Assembly (NCBI RefSeq): GCF_932526225.1
Contig: NC_064039.1
Coordinates: forward strand, 10,248,139-10,312,138
Reading direction: 5' to 3'
DNA length: 64,000 nucleotides
DNA from: Nematostella vectensis
Taxonomy: Eukaryota; Cnidaria; Anthozoa; Actiniaria; Edwardsiidae
Shown here: positions 1 to 12,431 of the stretch, piece by piece
Layout of the letters: the number at the start of each line of letters is the position of its first letter
Position numbering within the stretch: the first letter of the stretch is position 1
Position numbers and translations under genes: made by a program
Notes under the pieces: generated by a model
Told to the model about the DNA's origin: nothing
What the model saw: the letters and a program-made list of their open reading frames with translations, nothing else
Database searches by the model: none

Positions 1-936
1 TTAAAAAAGTTTAAAAAAGTTTAAAGTTAAAAAAAAAGTTAAAAAAAGTTAAAAGTTTAACTTTTAAAAAAGTTAAAAAGGTAATGAAAGATAAAATATA
101 TATTGATGAAAGCCTCCTTTTTCAGAACCTAATAAATCCTCCTATAACAGTGCAGATAAAGGTCGCTAAATTTATATATGACTGTTTTTTTAACTAGGGG
201 TGGGTAGTCTAAAAGTAGGTGGACTCTAGTATTACTTGTTTTTGTATGTTTGTTAGCGTGACAGCCATGTACTTTTGTGTATAAGCTGCTAATAAACTAA
301 AACTAAAACTATATAAAAATGCATATAACACATTTCTAGACATCATCACTGAGGACTTTGGTGTGCATCCTCTTGGCAGGCTATGCAAAGTCACGTGAGT
401 CTCCAATACCTTTGCCTAGACTCCTATTTTAAACATATCCTTACTCAAACAAATAGGTTTCGTCTCTTTTGGTCACACAACGCAAACCCAGTCACAGAGA
501 AAACGACCAATCAAACATGAATAGTCCCAGTTTCGAATTCCATCATGCCGGGTAAAAAGAGGACTTTTATTGGTCGCGTATGCGGAGTTCACGTCTAACT
601 GGAAGTAAATCTTATGTGGTTGAGACCGGCTAGAATCCCCAGGAGCTAAAAACAAAGCAATGCACAAGCTTATAAATTCTTCATGATTTCGCTGGTATTT
701 GCAAAAAGTTTACCTGAAGCCGAGGCACACACTGTATTTATGCGTCCTTAGTGCCTGTATCCAGCGGTCACAGTGGAATTCGAAACTGGACTGTTTATTT
801 GTAATCATCGAGGTTATGGATGTCGCATTTCATTATTGTATTGTTATCCGCCCTATTCACCCATCAATTTGAGTGAATTGCTTCATTGTCTACTTACTCC
901 TTTCTTCTTTTACTAACTAAGTATATCGGTTATCAG
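1..936. other. Upstream flank, no supported gene
   Basis: Positions 1-80 are low-complexity runs of TTAAAAAAG. I recognise no exon in the rest. The receptor gene that follows needs an upstream exon supplying a signal peptide. A short ORF at 820-872 starts MSHFIIVLLSALF and is followed by GTGAAT, a TACTAAC branch-point-like motif and CAG at 934-936, so it looks like a first exon. Its phase (two bases left over) does not match the next exon, which needs one. The true first exon may therefore lie elsewhere, or there is a small sequence error or variant here. Confidence 0.4.
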
Positions 937-3900
937 AGGCATGCTCGCCCGTTACTGTGGTAACAGACTGGACCGGCAACCTTAAATCACCCGAGTTCCC
1001 CAATAACTATCCCAACAATATATCGTGTTCATGGGTCCTTACGGTATCCCCTGGCAACCGCATAGAGGTGACAACCTTCGTTTTATTGGTAAGTTAAGAC
1101 ACTCTCATCGTGGGGGGGGAGGGGTGGCCCAATTACTATCCCAACCACGTATCGTGTTCATGGGTCCTTACGGTCCTTACCGGTGGTGGTTAATGGAAAG
1201 AGTATTTACGGCTGAATACGTGTATTCGAAAGCAATGTGAACGTTCATAAGAATGTAACAAGAATTCTGCAGCTTTTGAAACCTGGATTTGTATTTTATT
1301 TACGCTTATTTACTTCATACCCATGAAGCACTGCGGGTTACGATACAGGGATTATCCGGGTGCAACCTTATTTGAAATATGTGTAGAAGAAAAGTATGGA
1401 TAAGATTTTATACACCTCTTTGATATAAGGGTACGCCCGAGAATGGGTGGTTACCCGCTGTAGCTCATTGGTAAATATCAATGGCTAATAAATGCGCACT
1501 TTTGAATTTCCCGCTCTTGTCAACACCAAGTATATCTACGATTGATGTTCTATTCTTATTTTTCTTCAGTTGGACTCATACTCTACAGAGGTAGGTATCT
1601 ATGTCTGTTCTGCCCAGAAACCCTGTAAAACACCGTCCATGAAAACGCAGGCGGTGTTTTTAACCAAATGATGCTTTTTTCACGAAATACTCTCTCAATC
1701 CCAAAATGATTATAAATATATGTGCATGGTCTTCTTCCCGTCTTTTAAGCTTTTTTATCTTCTATTGATGTTTTGTTAATCGTTCTATACTCCAATTTGA
1801 TGTGTTTCGTATTAAAGGATCCGAGCTGTCCTGGGGACTATCTAGAGGTGCGTCAAGGCGCGTCTAGGGTTTCACCGCTGATCGGTAGATACTGCGGGGG
1901 CAGTGTACCACCGCCTTTTGTATCGTCTAGCGAGAATCTATTTATGCAGTTCGTCACCGACGCATCGGGGTCCTCCGCTGGTTTCTTTTTACAGCATAAA
2001 GGTATGAAAGTAACAGGCAATGCAATAGGGGACTTGCGCTAAGAGATCACTTGACCTTTCTGGGTGGCAAATTCAAAACAAAATAATACAAAAAAACCAG
2101 AAATGTCTGCGCCCGTCACACCAGCGAACGAAGAAAAAATAAAATCTTTAAATGAAACTAAACCCTTTCTGAAAAAAGGAAATCTGCCTTTTTTCGTAAC
2201 AGCTGAATAAGTTATTTTGCCGCTAAAAGCCTGAGCGCGCGCTAGGTTGCCACCGAAACAGTCATGTGATCTCTTAGCGTGAGTCCCCTTTTGTGGAAAG
2301 GGCTTACCTAATCACCATTTGTTTACCAAAGTAGCCTCATAGCAGAATATTATGGCCGAGTATCGTTATCATCGTTTGTGCGTGAGAATCTGGTGGTGGC
2401 AGCGTAAATAAAGAGCCCCGATGGCTGTCGACACGCAGCAATCACGACCCCTGAAATATTCACGTATCCTTTCTCTCAAAGTATTCACTGCAACGGGGCC
2501 CAAGCACACTGCTTCTCAAGCGATGAACATATTCATTGGAAGTCCCAGTTTTATTACTTTTGTGGCTTCCGATCATTGGTTATTCAGGCTGTTTTGTGCT
2601 AAGATGTTGCCCTTCGCGTGGGTCATTTTTGGGCGATTCTCGATCATTTCGATGTTCCAGTAGCAAAATTTACTCTCAATAAGTTTCATTATAGTCTGAC
2701 TGTTTTCAAACCTTGTTCTGATCTTCCCAGGTTTCCGTTAGATTTCCTGTGGTGCTAAGAGTTGTGACGTCACCGATTCACCATTTCCCCTCACGGCCAA
2801 CCACAGGAATTCCCCTGATTGTTTTCCATAAACTGTTGCAGGCGTTTGCAGAGTTCAACTTAATGAGACGTCTGGCACTATCAGCACTCCCAATTACCCA
2901 CAGTTCTACCCTACCAGTCAAGACTGCCTTTGGTCTATCCAGGTAAACTCTTTACTGGAAATAACCCTCAACATCACCACCTTGGACACGGAGCACAATG
3001 ATAACTGCACCTTTGATTACGTGGAGGTGTACGCTGGCGTTTCCATGGGAGCGCCTTTGATTGGCAGGCACTGTGGTTTGGCGGAAGGGCTCTCGTATGC
3101 CAGGAGAGGGAATTTGAGCGTGCGGTTCGTGTCGGATGGAGACCGGGAGAAAATGGGATTCTTGGCTACGTATACGACTCGACGTAAGAACCTTTTGTAT
3201 TTAGTCTTTTGTATTTATCTCAATTAGTTGAACATGCAAAATAATCATATGATAAGCGATTTGGTATGGTCATTGCTATCTAAAAAGATAGCTCCATTGA
3301 CATTTATGACAACAAAATTTAATAATAAAATGGAAACGTAATTTTTAGCAAATTGCTGCTGTGAACCGGCTTTTAAAAAGTGACCATAGAAGCATGATCT
3401 GCAACCAAATTTACTTTTGACTCATGAATATTTCACGCATGCTATTTCTCATTACCGACAGTGAGTGGTACATGGACAGAATGGTCGCCGTGGACACCGT
3501 GCTCCGTCACGTGTCACCAAGGCAACAGCACAAGGTTCCGGATGTGCACCGATCCGCTTCCGCTAACTGATGAGCCGTACTGGTGCCAAGGTCAGGAAAG
3601 CAACAAGACGGAGCAAATAGAAGTCAGAACATGCGTCGTATCAAACTGCAGTAAGTAAGGTCTCAGGTTCTATTTGACGTATCAAGGGTCGGATGGTATG
3701 TTTCGGCCATCTTTAAGCAATAGCCATTTAATTGATAATGAAATTTAACAGACGTGAAATCTTGATTGCATGTAGAGCTTCATTTTGTCATAACACATAA
3801 ATCTTTCTTATAAGAAAGATTCTGATAGAAAATCCACAATTACGGAAGACCAATTTAGACCGGAATTACAGAAACACCGATGAACAGCATCAGCAAAGGA

Positions 3901-6900
3901 AACTAAAAAAATTAACAAAGACTAATGAAAAGGCAAAGGTAATCAACATGACTCGAGTCTACTTGAAGCAGACCTCCAAATATGCCCAGAGAAACGCCGT
4001 AATGTGACGTCAACGAAAGAGAGGTCGAAAACAGACTGTATCCCACAGTCCCTTGGGAAGGTTTACCAGATCTCCTCTTCAAACAAGCCAAACAATAATT
4101 CAAGTTTATTCTCTTCAGCGCCGGTGGATGGTGGATTCACGTCCTGGTCTTCCTGGTCAAACTGCTCGTCTAAATGTGGTATCGGGACGCACAACAGGAC
4201 GCGCAACTGTACGAATCCCGCGCCTGCATTTGGAGGAAGCAATTGTTCAGGAAATACCATGGAAACGGGGCCGTGCGACAACCTGTGCTCAGGTAATAAT
4301 CTATTCCTCCTGTCTTCAACCCTAAATTCCCACCTCTACTCAATCAATACTTGTTTTTAGTAGTGTACTCTGAATAGGAAAAAGCGTGATTTACTCAGAT
4401 ATCATTATAAATTTTAAACATATATACATTTTTTAATGTTAAACATCTTTTTCTTGTTGTTTCTAGTGAATGGCGGCTACACGGCTTGGTCCAACTGGTC
4501 TGCTTGCCCTGTGACCTGTGGAGCAGGCAGTCAAGCGCGAACAAGGAATTGTTCCAACCCAGTTCCCAAAAATGGGGGCAAAGATTGCACAAGCCTTGGG
4601 CCGACTATGGAATTAAAACTATGTAATCGCCCCCTGTGCCCGGTGCATGGTGGGTATTCGCTCTGGTCGAATTGGACGAAATGTTCAGTAACTTGTGGAA
4701 ACGGAACCAAATCTCGTTCACGGAATTGCACAAACCCTGGGCCATTACACGGTGGAAATAACTGCACAAATCTCGGGCCAAACAATCAAACAATCAAGTG
4801 CGACCTCCCAGCATGCCCGGTCAATGGTGATTACTCTCCTTGGTCGAATTGGACGAAATGTTCAGTAACTTGTGGGAATGGGACAAAAACTCGTTTACGG
4901 AATTGCACAAACCCTGAGCCATTACACGGTGGAAAAAACTGCACAAATCTCGGGCCAAACAGTCAAACAATCATGTGTGACCTCCAGGCATGTCCAATAA
5001 ATGGTGATTACTCTACTTGGTCGAATTGGACGAAATGTTCAGTAACTTGTGGGAATGGAACAAAAACCCGCTCTCGAAATTGCACAAACCCTGAGCCGTT
5101 ACACGGTGGAAATAACTGCACAAATCTCGGGCCAAACAGTCAAACAATCATGTGCGACCACCAGGCATGTCCAATAAATGGTGGTTACTCTCCTTGGTCG
5201 AATTGGACGAAATGTTCAGTAACTTGTGGGAATGGAACAAAAACCCGCTCTCGAAATTGCACAAACCCTGACCCGTTACACGGTGGAAATAACTGCACAA
5301 ATCTCGGGCCAAACAGTCAAACAATCATGTGTGACCTCCAGGCATGTCCAATAAATGGTGGTTACTCTAATTGGTCGAATTGGACGAAATGTGCAGTAAC
5401 TTGTGGGAATGGAACAAAAACCCGCTCTCGAAATTGCACAAACCCTGAGCCGTTACACGGTGGAAATAACTGCACAAATCTCGGGCCAAACAGTCAAACA
5501 ATCATGTGTGACCTCCAGGCATGTCCAATAAATGGTGGTTACTCTCCTTGGTCGAATTGGACGACATGTTCAGTAACTTGTGGGAATGGAACAAAAACCC
5601 GCTCTCGAAATTGCACAAACCATGAGCCGTTACACGGTGGAAATAACTGCACAAATCTCGGGCCAAAAAGTCAAACAATCAAGTGCGACATCCAGGCATG
5701 TCCAATAAATGGTGGTTACTCTAATTGGTCGAATTGGACGAAATGTTCAGTAACTTGTGGGAATGGGACAAAAACTCGTTCACGGAATTGCACAAACCCT
5801 GAGCCATTACACGGTGGAAATAATTGCACAAATCTCGGGCCAAACAGTCTAACAATCAAGTGCGACCTCCAGGCATGTCCAATAAATGGTGGTTACTCTC
5901 CTTGGTCGAATTGGACGAAATGTTCAGTAACTTGTGGGAATGGGACAAAAACTCGTTCAAGGAATTGCACAAACCCTGTGCCGTTACACGGTGGAAATAA
6001 CTGCACAAATCTCGGGCCAAACAGTCAAACAATCAAGTGCGACCTCCAGGCATGTCCAATAAATGGTGGTTACTCTACTTGGTCGGATTGGACGAAATGT
6101 GCAGTAACTTGTGGGAATGGAACAAAAACCCGCTCTCGAAATTGCACAAACCCTGAGCCGTTACACGGTGGAAATAACTGCACAAATCTCGGGCCAAACA
6201 GTCAAACAATCATGTGTGACCTCCAGGCATGTCCAATAAATGGTGGTTACTCTCCTTGGTCGAATTGGACGACATGTTCAGTAACTTGTGGGAATGGAAC
6301 AAAAACCCGCTCTCGAAATTGCACAAACCCTGAGCCGTTACACGGTGGAAATAACTGCACAAATCTCGGGCCAAACAATCAAACAATCAAGTGCGACCTT
6401 CAGGCATGTCCAATAAATGGTGGTTACTCTCCTTGGTCGAATTGGACGAAATGTTCAGTAACTTGTGGGAATGGGACAAAAACTCGTTCAATGAATTGCA
6501 CAAACCCTGAGCCATTACACGGTGGAAATAACTGCACAAATCTCGGGCCAAACAGTCAAACAATCAAGTGCGACCTTCAGGCATGTCCAATAAATGGTGG
6601 TTACTCTCCTTGGTCGAATTGGACGAAATGTTCAGTAACTTGTGGGAATGGGACTAAAACTCGTTCAAGGAATTGCACAAATCCTGAGCCATTACACGGT
6701 GGAAATAACTGCACAAATCTCGGGCCAAACAATCAAACAATCAAGTGCGACCTTCAGGCATGTCCAATAAATGGTGGTTACTCTCCTTGGTCGAATTGGA
6801 CGAAATGTTCAGTAACTTGTGGGAATGGGACAAAAACTCGTTCAAGGAATTGCACAGACCCTGAGCCATTATACGGTGGAAACAACTGCACAAATCTCGG

Positions 6901-9900
6901 GCCAAACAGTCAAATAATCAAGTGCGACCTCCAGGCATGTCCAATAAATGGTGGTTACTCTCCTTGGTCAAATTGGACGCAATGTTCAGTAACTTGTGGG
7001 AATGGAACAAAAACCCGCTCTCGAAATTGCACAAACCCTAGGCCATTACACGGTGGAAATAACTGCACAAATCTCGGGCCAAACAATCAAACAATCAAGT
7101 GCGACCTCCCAGCATGCCCGGTCAATGGTGATTACTCTCCCTGGTCAAATTGGACAAAATGTTCAGTAACTTGTGGAAATGGAACAAAGACTCGTTCAAG
7201 GAACTGCACAGAACCTGAACCATTACACGGTGGAAACAACTGCACGCTCCTCGGACCAAACAGCCAAATAATCACATGTCAACTCCAAGCGTGTCCAGTC
7301 AATGGCGGTTACACGGCTTGGTCTAACTGGTCTGAATGCTCCGTCGAATGTGGCACTGGATTAAAAAACCGAACACGAAATTGTACTAACCCAGAGCCTA
7401 TAAACAATGGGCGGAACTGTTCCGAGTTAGGCCCAAGTAAAGAGTTATCCCCATGTTCTGTTACGTGTGTAATAGACGGTGGATACTCCCCATGGAGTAA
7501 TTGGTCGGAATGTTCCGTTACCTGTGACTCAGGTGTTCAAAACAGGACTCGTACTTGTACAGTACCCAAGCCAAAGAATGGTGGAAAGAACTGTTCCCAT
7601 TTGGGTCCTATTAGTGAACAAAAAGCATGCAACAATTCATGCCCCGTTGATGGGGGTTATAGCGCTTGGTCGAAGTGGGGTAAGTGTTCTGTAGAATGTG
7701 GGAAGGGGACGAGAAAAAGATCGCGCGATTGTACTCACCGTTTTCCGCAGTGGTGGCCGAAATTGTTCCAATCTTGGGCTAAGCGTTGAATACTATTCCT
7801 GTAGCATGGTCTGTCCAGTTGATGGAGGATACACTTAGTTGACAAACTCGTCTAATTGCTCTATAGATTGCGATGTAGGTTTTCAGACTAGGTCTAGGTC
7901 TTGTGTCATCTATACGCCAGGCCCTGATCGTGAAAACTGTATCTCGATAGGACCTAGTGTTGGGACAAGGGCGTGCAACAAAACGACATGTGACATCGGT
8001 GTGTAGCAGATAAAAAAAATCATGTCCCTTGTCGATGTCTATCAAAATCGATTACAAGCTTAAACCTTCATTAAGGAAAATTGAAATAATTTTTAGTATA
8101 ATAATGAAAACGTAGAACTATTTCTTTGTCTCACAAAGCATTTATAAGCAGAGTATGAGTTTGATCTTGAATCTTCAGTCTATCATTATTTCTTATGTAA
8201 ACACCTATTTTAGATGTTGTCAGTGCAAATACCAATTGTAAAATGGCGGCTGGCCGCTATTAAAAACTCCTATGGAGCTCGTCAAATATCTACTTAATGT
8301 AGGAAAAGTGGATAACTTATGCGATTATATTACTTATCATCCTTATTTTTACAAATAATTATACCAATTTAAAAAGAAACGCACGGAAGCTGAAAATCCA
8401 GAAATTTACCTAATTTTACATATTGCTTCTCCCCCCCCCCCCCCCCCCCCCCCATCTGGATCTTGATGTGCCCCTGCGGTAGGTAGAATGAAGATGGACT
8501 GTCGAAATCCGAACAACAAGCAATTTTAAACAATTATCTTAATTATACTCAATAGTTATTATATAATAATAATTTATTTAAACACGATTTTCTGTTTCAG
8601 GAAACTCCGACACAACAACAGACACAAGGACACTCGAAATAAGACCAAGTCAAACAGTATCTGCTCCAGACAGGACTGTTTCATCGGGCTACAGAGTATT
8701 ACAAACCACGGATTCACGTTCCAATAACAGCATTACACCCCTAAGTTTGGAACCAAGCAATCGACAAACCACAAATCTCGATCGTATGAGTTTGGCTTTT
8801 ACTGACGTGCCTCAAAGCTCTACGATAGTACTCCAAACATCAGTTATTACTAAAACTCGAGCATCAAATCTACTTCCGAAAAGTGGCATACCCCAGACAA
8901 CTGCTCTAGATCCCCAAACATCAATTGTTACTCTAGCATCAAATCTATTTTTGGCAAGTGGTGTACCCCAGAGCTCTGCTTCAGAACCCCATAAATCAAT
9001 TATCACTACTACTCGAGCATCAAATCTATTTTCGATTAGTAACATACCCAAAATCTCTTCTATAGATCCCCAAACATCAATTGCCATTATAACTCGAGCA
9101 TCAAATCTATTTTCGACAAGAAGTGTACCCCAGAACTCTTCTTCAGGACACCATACTTCATTAGTTACCATTTATCGAGCATCAAATACATTTTCGATAA
9201 GTGGCGTACCACAAAGCCCTGCTTCAGGACCCCATTCATCAGATATTACTATTACTCGAGCATCAAATCTATTTTCGACTAGTAGTGTACCCCAGAACTC
9301 TTCAGGACACCATACTTTATTAGTTACCATTTATCGAGCATCAAATACATTTTCGATAAGTGGCGTACCACAAAGCTCTGCTTCAGGACCCTATTCATCA
9401 GATATTAATATTACTCGAGCGTCAAATCTATTTTCGACTAGTAGTGTACCCCAGAACTCTTCTTTAGGACACAATACTTCATTAGTTACCATTTCTCGAG
9501 CATCAAATACATTTTCGATAAGTGGCGTACCACAGAGCTCTGCTTCAGGACCCTATTCATCAGATATTACTATTACTCGAGCATCAAATCTATTTTGGAT
9601 GAGTAGTTTACCCCAGAACTCTTCTTCAGGACACTATACATCAGTTGTTACCATTTATCGCGCATCGCATACATTTTCGACAAGAAGTGAATCCCAAAAC
9701 TCTTCTTCACGACACCATACTTCATTAGTTACTATTTCTCGAGCATCAAATACATTCACGACAAGTGGCGTTCCTAAAAGCTCTGCTGCACTTCTGCTAA
9801 GTGACAGATATCTGCCTTCAAAAAATTCGACGGGAAGCAGCAGTCAAAAGATCTCAGTTACCGGAAAGTTTCACATCGTCTTACCAACACCTACGGCAGG

Positions 9901-11220
9901 TCTATTGCTTGTATCAACAAGTTTAGAGGTCAACAGCGGGATTCCTCAAGGTTCCATCAAAGGACCATTTCTTACTATACAAGAAAATGGTTTCGGCACA
10001 GTTGATTTGGGTAGCTCAACAGTGAATCTGGACTACAGCAGCGCAGCCTCTACGTATTCTTTTAATAACAATAGTAAGTATCCAATCTTTGTGTACCACA
10101 TAGGTTTACCCTAGGATCATCAGGAAACTGCTAGTAGGAATTTGCACGTGATTCGTTTTTAGAGGTTTAATTAGACTTGCTCGAAACTGCTCTCAAAGAT
10201 TCCCTCAGTGCAGAGAGAGGGGCGAAAGTCTTTTACAATTACTCAAGTAGGTACTAACACACCGATACCATTCATTTCATCATGAATTCTCAGATCTTGA
10301 AAGCCAGGCTACAGCAGCAACTCCGCCTTTGAACTTCGCGATGAGTACAAACCCTCAGTCAAGCGGTATATCTGACATGAGTATACGGTTATTAGCTACG
10401 GCCAGCCTTACCACGATGGGTACTTCCGTCATCATCGACACCGATGGTAATCATGATGCAGATGAGATAAGAGTATCTAATCTCATGCTACTCCCAACTC
10501 CGAGTATTCTTGTTCATTCACATGATCCTTACGTATAAAATGTTGGCCCGAGAAAGTCGATTAACCATGAGATCAGGACCCCTTCTTAATAAAATTTAAT
10601 AGTCTTTAGACACGTTTTGCCTTTTCTTAATAAACTGCAATTGCTTTTAAGATTCACCAACCATGTCTGCGTCACCACTGCCCTCGTTCCCATGGTATGT
10701 CATCATCATCATCTGCAGCCTCATCATCACGCTAGTTATCATCCTAACGATCTACGCAACGCGGAGCAAACCCCTTCGATGTTTGAAGCGTGTCCTGCCC
10801 CGATCATCCTTGAGCAAGAAAGAGCATCCCACACGGACGACCATCGAAAAAGATGGGTTCAAGAAAACAATAGGCCGACAACAAAGCTTTCTCGCCGTAC
10901 AACACCATCTGTGCTATAGGGACGTATACTACGGCGGCCCGCTAGATTATGCACAGTTCAACCCAAGATTAGACAACGTTGCTATGGTAACAAGGCCGGG
11001 TATAGACGTTAGTGAGAGTATAGAGCTATCATGCCAGTTTAGTTTAGAGGATAAGAAACAGATAGACGAGTATGAGTATTTGGAGGTATCGTGCGTGTTA
11101 GAGGACGAAACCGAAGCCTCGCAAACATCAAAGAACACTGAGGATTACGGGATATTAGCCATGACTTTTCCAGCATCAAAGATAGACATTCATTCAAGGA
11201 ACACGATTACAAGTTTGTAA
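937..11220 (+). CDS. CUB-TSP1-array-mucin transmembrane receptor (5' end missing)
   Basis: Predicted type I membrane protein, at least 2149 residues, function unknown but built like an adhesion or recognition receptor. Nine coding exons: 937-1088, 1818-2001, 2842-3183, 3462-3650, 4119-4292, 4467-7679, 8601-10073, 10294-10446, 10652-11220. All have AG/GT borders and phases that match at every junction (phase 1 except the first, which is phase 0). Counting from 937: CUB1 at 1-112 (ends near GDYLEVRQG), CUB2 at 113-226 (NYPQFYP, FDYVEVYAG), single TSP1 domains at 227-289 and 290-347, a TSP1 array at 348-1418, a Ser/Thr-rich stalk to about 1960, a transmembrane helix (WYVIIIICSLIITLVIILTI), a basic stop-transfer stretch and a tail of about 150 residues. 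The tail has several tyrosines, including YEYL and YGIL motifs. The start exon with signal peptide was not found. If the donor at 7680 is not used, the frame ends at 7789 and gives a soluble form. Confidence 0.82.
1129..1176 (+). repeat. Partial copy of CUB exon in the following intron
   Basis: A stretch reading CAATTACTATCCCAACCA and on to GGGTCCTTACGGT repeats, with few changes, exon positions about 1001-1048 of the first CUB exon. It lies 40 bp past that exon's donor. It has no usable open frame of its own and looks like a small local duplication. Confidence 0.7.
4467..7679 (+). repeat. Tandem TSP1 array in one exon, 177-bp units
   Basis: Eighteen complete TSP1 repeats plus the start of a nineteenth follow one another without an intron. 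The middle copies (about 2 to 16) are nearly identical 59-residue units, beginning NGGYSPWSNWTKCSVTCGNG. The first copy and copies 17-19 differ more, as expected if unequal exchange homogenises the centre. Each unit carries a WxxW C-mannosylation motif, a CSVTCG motif fitting the O-fucosylation consensus CxxS/TCG, and four or five N-glycosylation sequons (NWT, NGT, NCT twice, sometimes NQT). Confidence 0.95.
7680..8003 (+). pseudogene. Decayed TSP1 repeats behind donor GTAAGT
   Basis: TSP1 coding sequence runs on past the perfect donor GTAAGT at 7680-7685, but it is broken. A frameshift lies around 7738-7745, after which the TSP1 sense continues in another frame (GGRNCSNLG, then CPVDGGYT) until TAG at about 7836 and further degraded Cys-rich sequence to TAG near 8003. 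In the original frame the ORF stops at 7789. Splicing 7679 to 8601 keeps phase (G plus GA gives Gly), so the remnants can be spliced out. I infer that this was exon sequence that became intronic. Confidence 0.7.
8432..8453. repeat. Poly-C tract, 22 C
   Basis: A run of 22 uninterrupted C lies in the intron between the TSP1-array exon and the stalk exon. A tract of equal length occurs at 54445-54466. Confidence 0.95.
8840..9790 (+). repeat. Mucin-like stalk repeats, 81-bp units
   Basis: About twelve units of 27 residues (for example RASNLFSTSSVPQNSSSGHH followed by TSLVTIY), alternating between an NLF and an NTF version, so the higher-order period is 162 bp. They are rich in Ser, Thr and Pro, as in O-glycosylated stalks. 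They lie inside the stalk exon 8601-10073 of the CUB/TSP1 receptor. The last units decay before unique sequence starts at about 9790. Confidence 0.9.
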
Positions 11221-11231
11221 GATAAAATACA

Positions 11232-11385
11232 CAATAGGCCATTCCAGCTATAAGCTTGCGCTCGCATTACAATAGGAACCTACCTCAACTACCAGAATGC
11301 AGCGCGTACCAAACGAAGCGCGCTGCATGACGGTAGTTGGTTTCCATGTCGAGTACGCACGCATTGAATTGCCTATTCTGATAGC
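11232..11385. mobile_element. Foldback/MITE-like inverted repeat
   Basis: Two arms of about 70 bp face each other. The core is AACTACCAGAATGCAGCGCG at 11287-11306 against CGCGCTGCATGACGGTAGTT at 11319-11338, and the outer parts share AATAGGC near 11234 with GCCTATT near 11370. It begins 12 bases after the receptor stop codon, so it probably lies in that gene's 3' UTR. No coding capacity. Confidence 0.6.
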
Positions 11386-12431
11386 TTTCAACAGGTAGTA
11401 GAAATGTCGGTACAACTGAACCTGGCCAGAGTTCCTATCAGAACAGCTGTTAGCATGCTGTCACACCGGCGGCCAAGCACACTTCACTTAACGACATGTA
11501 ATGTTAGTAACGTTATGTACTTGAGATCTAAAGAAAAGTCCTATGCATCTTTTATGTTCACTGCTCCCTCTCTCGAGCAAAAACATTGGAAACTACCCAC
11601 CCCTCCCCCTATATTGCCTTTTATCTCTCAATCTTTCCTCTCCCCACTTTCCCATCCGTACACCTCTCACTTCGACCATTAATCATTCAAAAGCCATTTC
11701 GCTAATCGGGTGAACAGATTTGGCACTGGTTTGAGCTTTTAAAAACTAAAAAAAAAAAAAGAATAAAAAGTAAAGGATTATTATCTTTGATGAAATTGAA
11801 TACCAAACACAGAAGAATTGGAGGAACTTCTTCGAATGATAAAGCATGAAGAAAGTGAACATTTGCACAATCCAAAGTAAATGTCTTAACAATACTCTTT
11901 AAATTTCGCTTTCTGTTGCCATACCCAGGGTTCAGGTACAGATAAAGACCAATAAATACAGGGTTTTCATAGGAGAAATGAGAGAACTGATTCGAGCAGA
12001 TATCGATAACATCGCGATATTGGTTTTAATATTTTCCTCCCATATATTCATCCATGTTCTTTTTTCCAATATACAGTAGAATATAGACAGTAATGTAAAT
12101 ACAAGTCCATTATAGCAAATTATATTAATCATAAATAAGCTTTTTATTCGTAATAATGTTAGCTTTTCCATAAAGTCAGTTTTTTGTAGAACTTTGTCAA
12201 CTTGAACAATAACTTAATGCGAATTCGTGTCAGCGGTGTCCAAGCTCTCCCTCGGGACTCCTGCGGGTAACGGATACATACGGGCCTCTGTGGGGTAAGC
12301 CCCGCATGACAAGGGGTCCCTCGGGAGTCTGCGGGATTAGTCCCGCGGGTAACAGTTATCTACAGGCGTCCACGGGCAGTCCAGCTAGAGTCGCCCTGGA
12401 TTCTGTAACGTCGTATATATAAAGTACAATT
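11386..12431. other. Convergent intergenic region
   Basis: Space between the ends of two tail-to-tail genes. I see no exon. At 12245-12390 is a GC-rich degenerate duplication in which TCCCTCGGG(A)-CTGCGGG-GGGTAAC elements recur about 80 bp apart. The rest is AT-rich and unremarkable. Confidence 0.5.

Noticed and set aside
820-872. Signal-peptide-like first exon MSHFIIVLLSALFTHQF
   Set aside because: Attractive, with donor, branch point and acceptor, but the intron would be only 64 bp and the phase does not fit the CUB exon. Mentioned only as a candidate.
8812-9171. - strand ORF of 119 codons with repeated NRFDARV
   Set aside because: Antisense shadow of the mucin-like stalk repeats. The + frame is phase-linked to the TSP1 and transmembrane exons.
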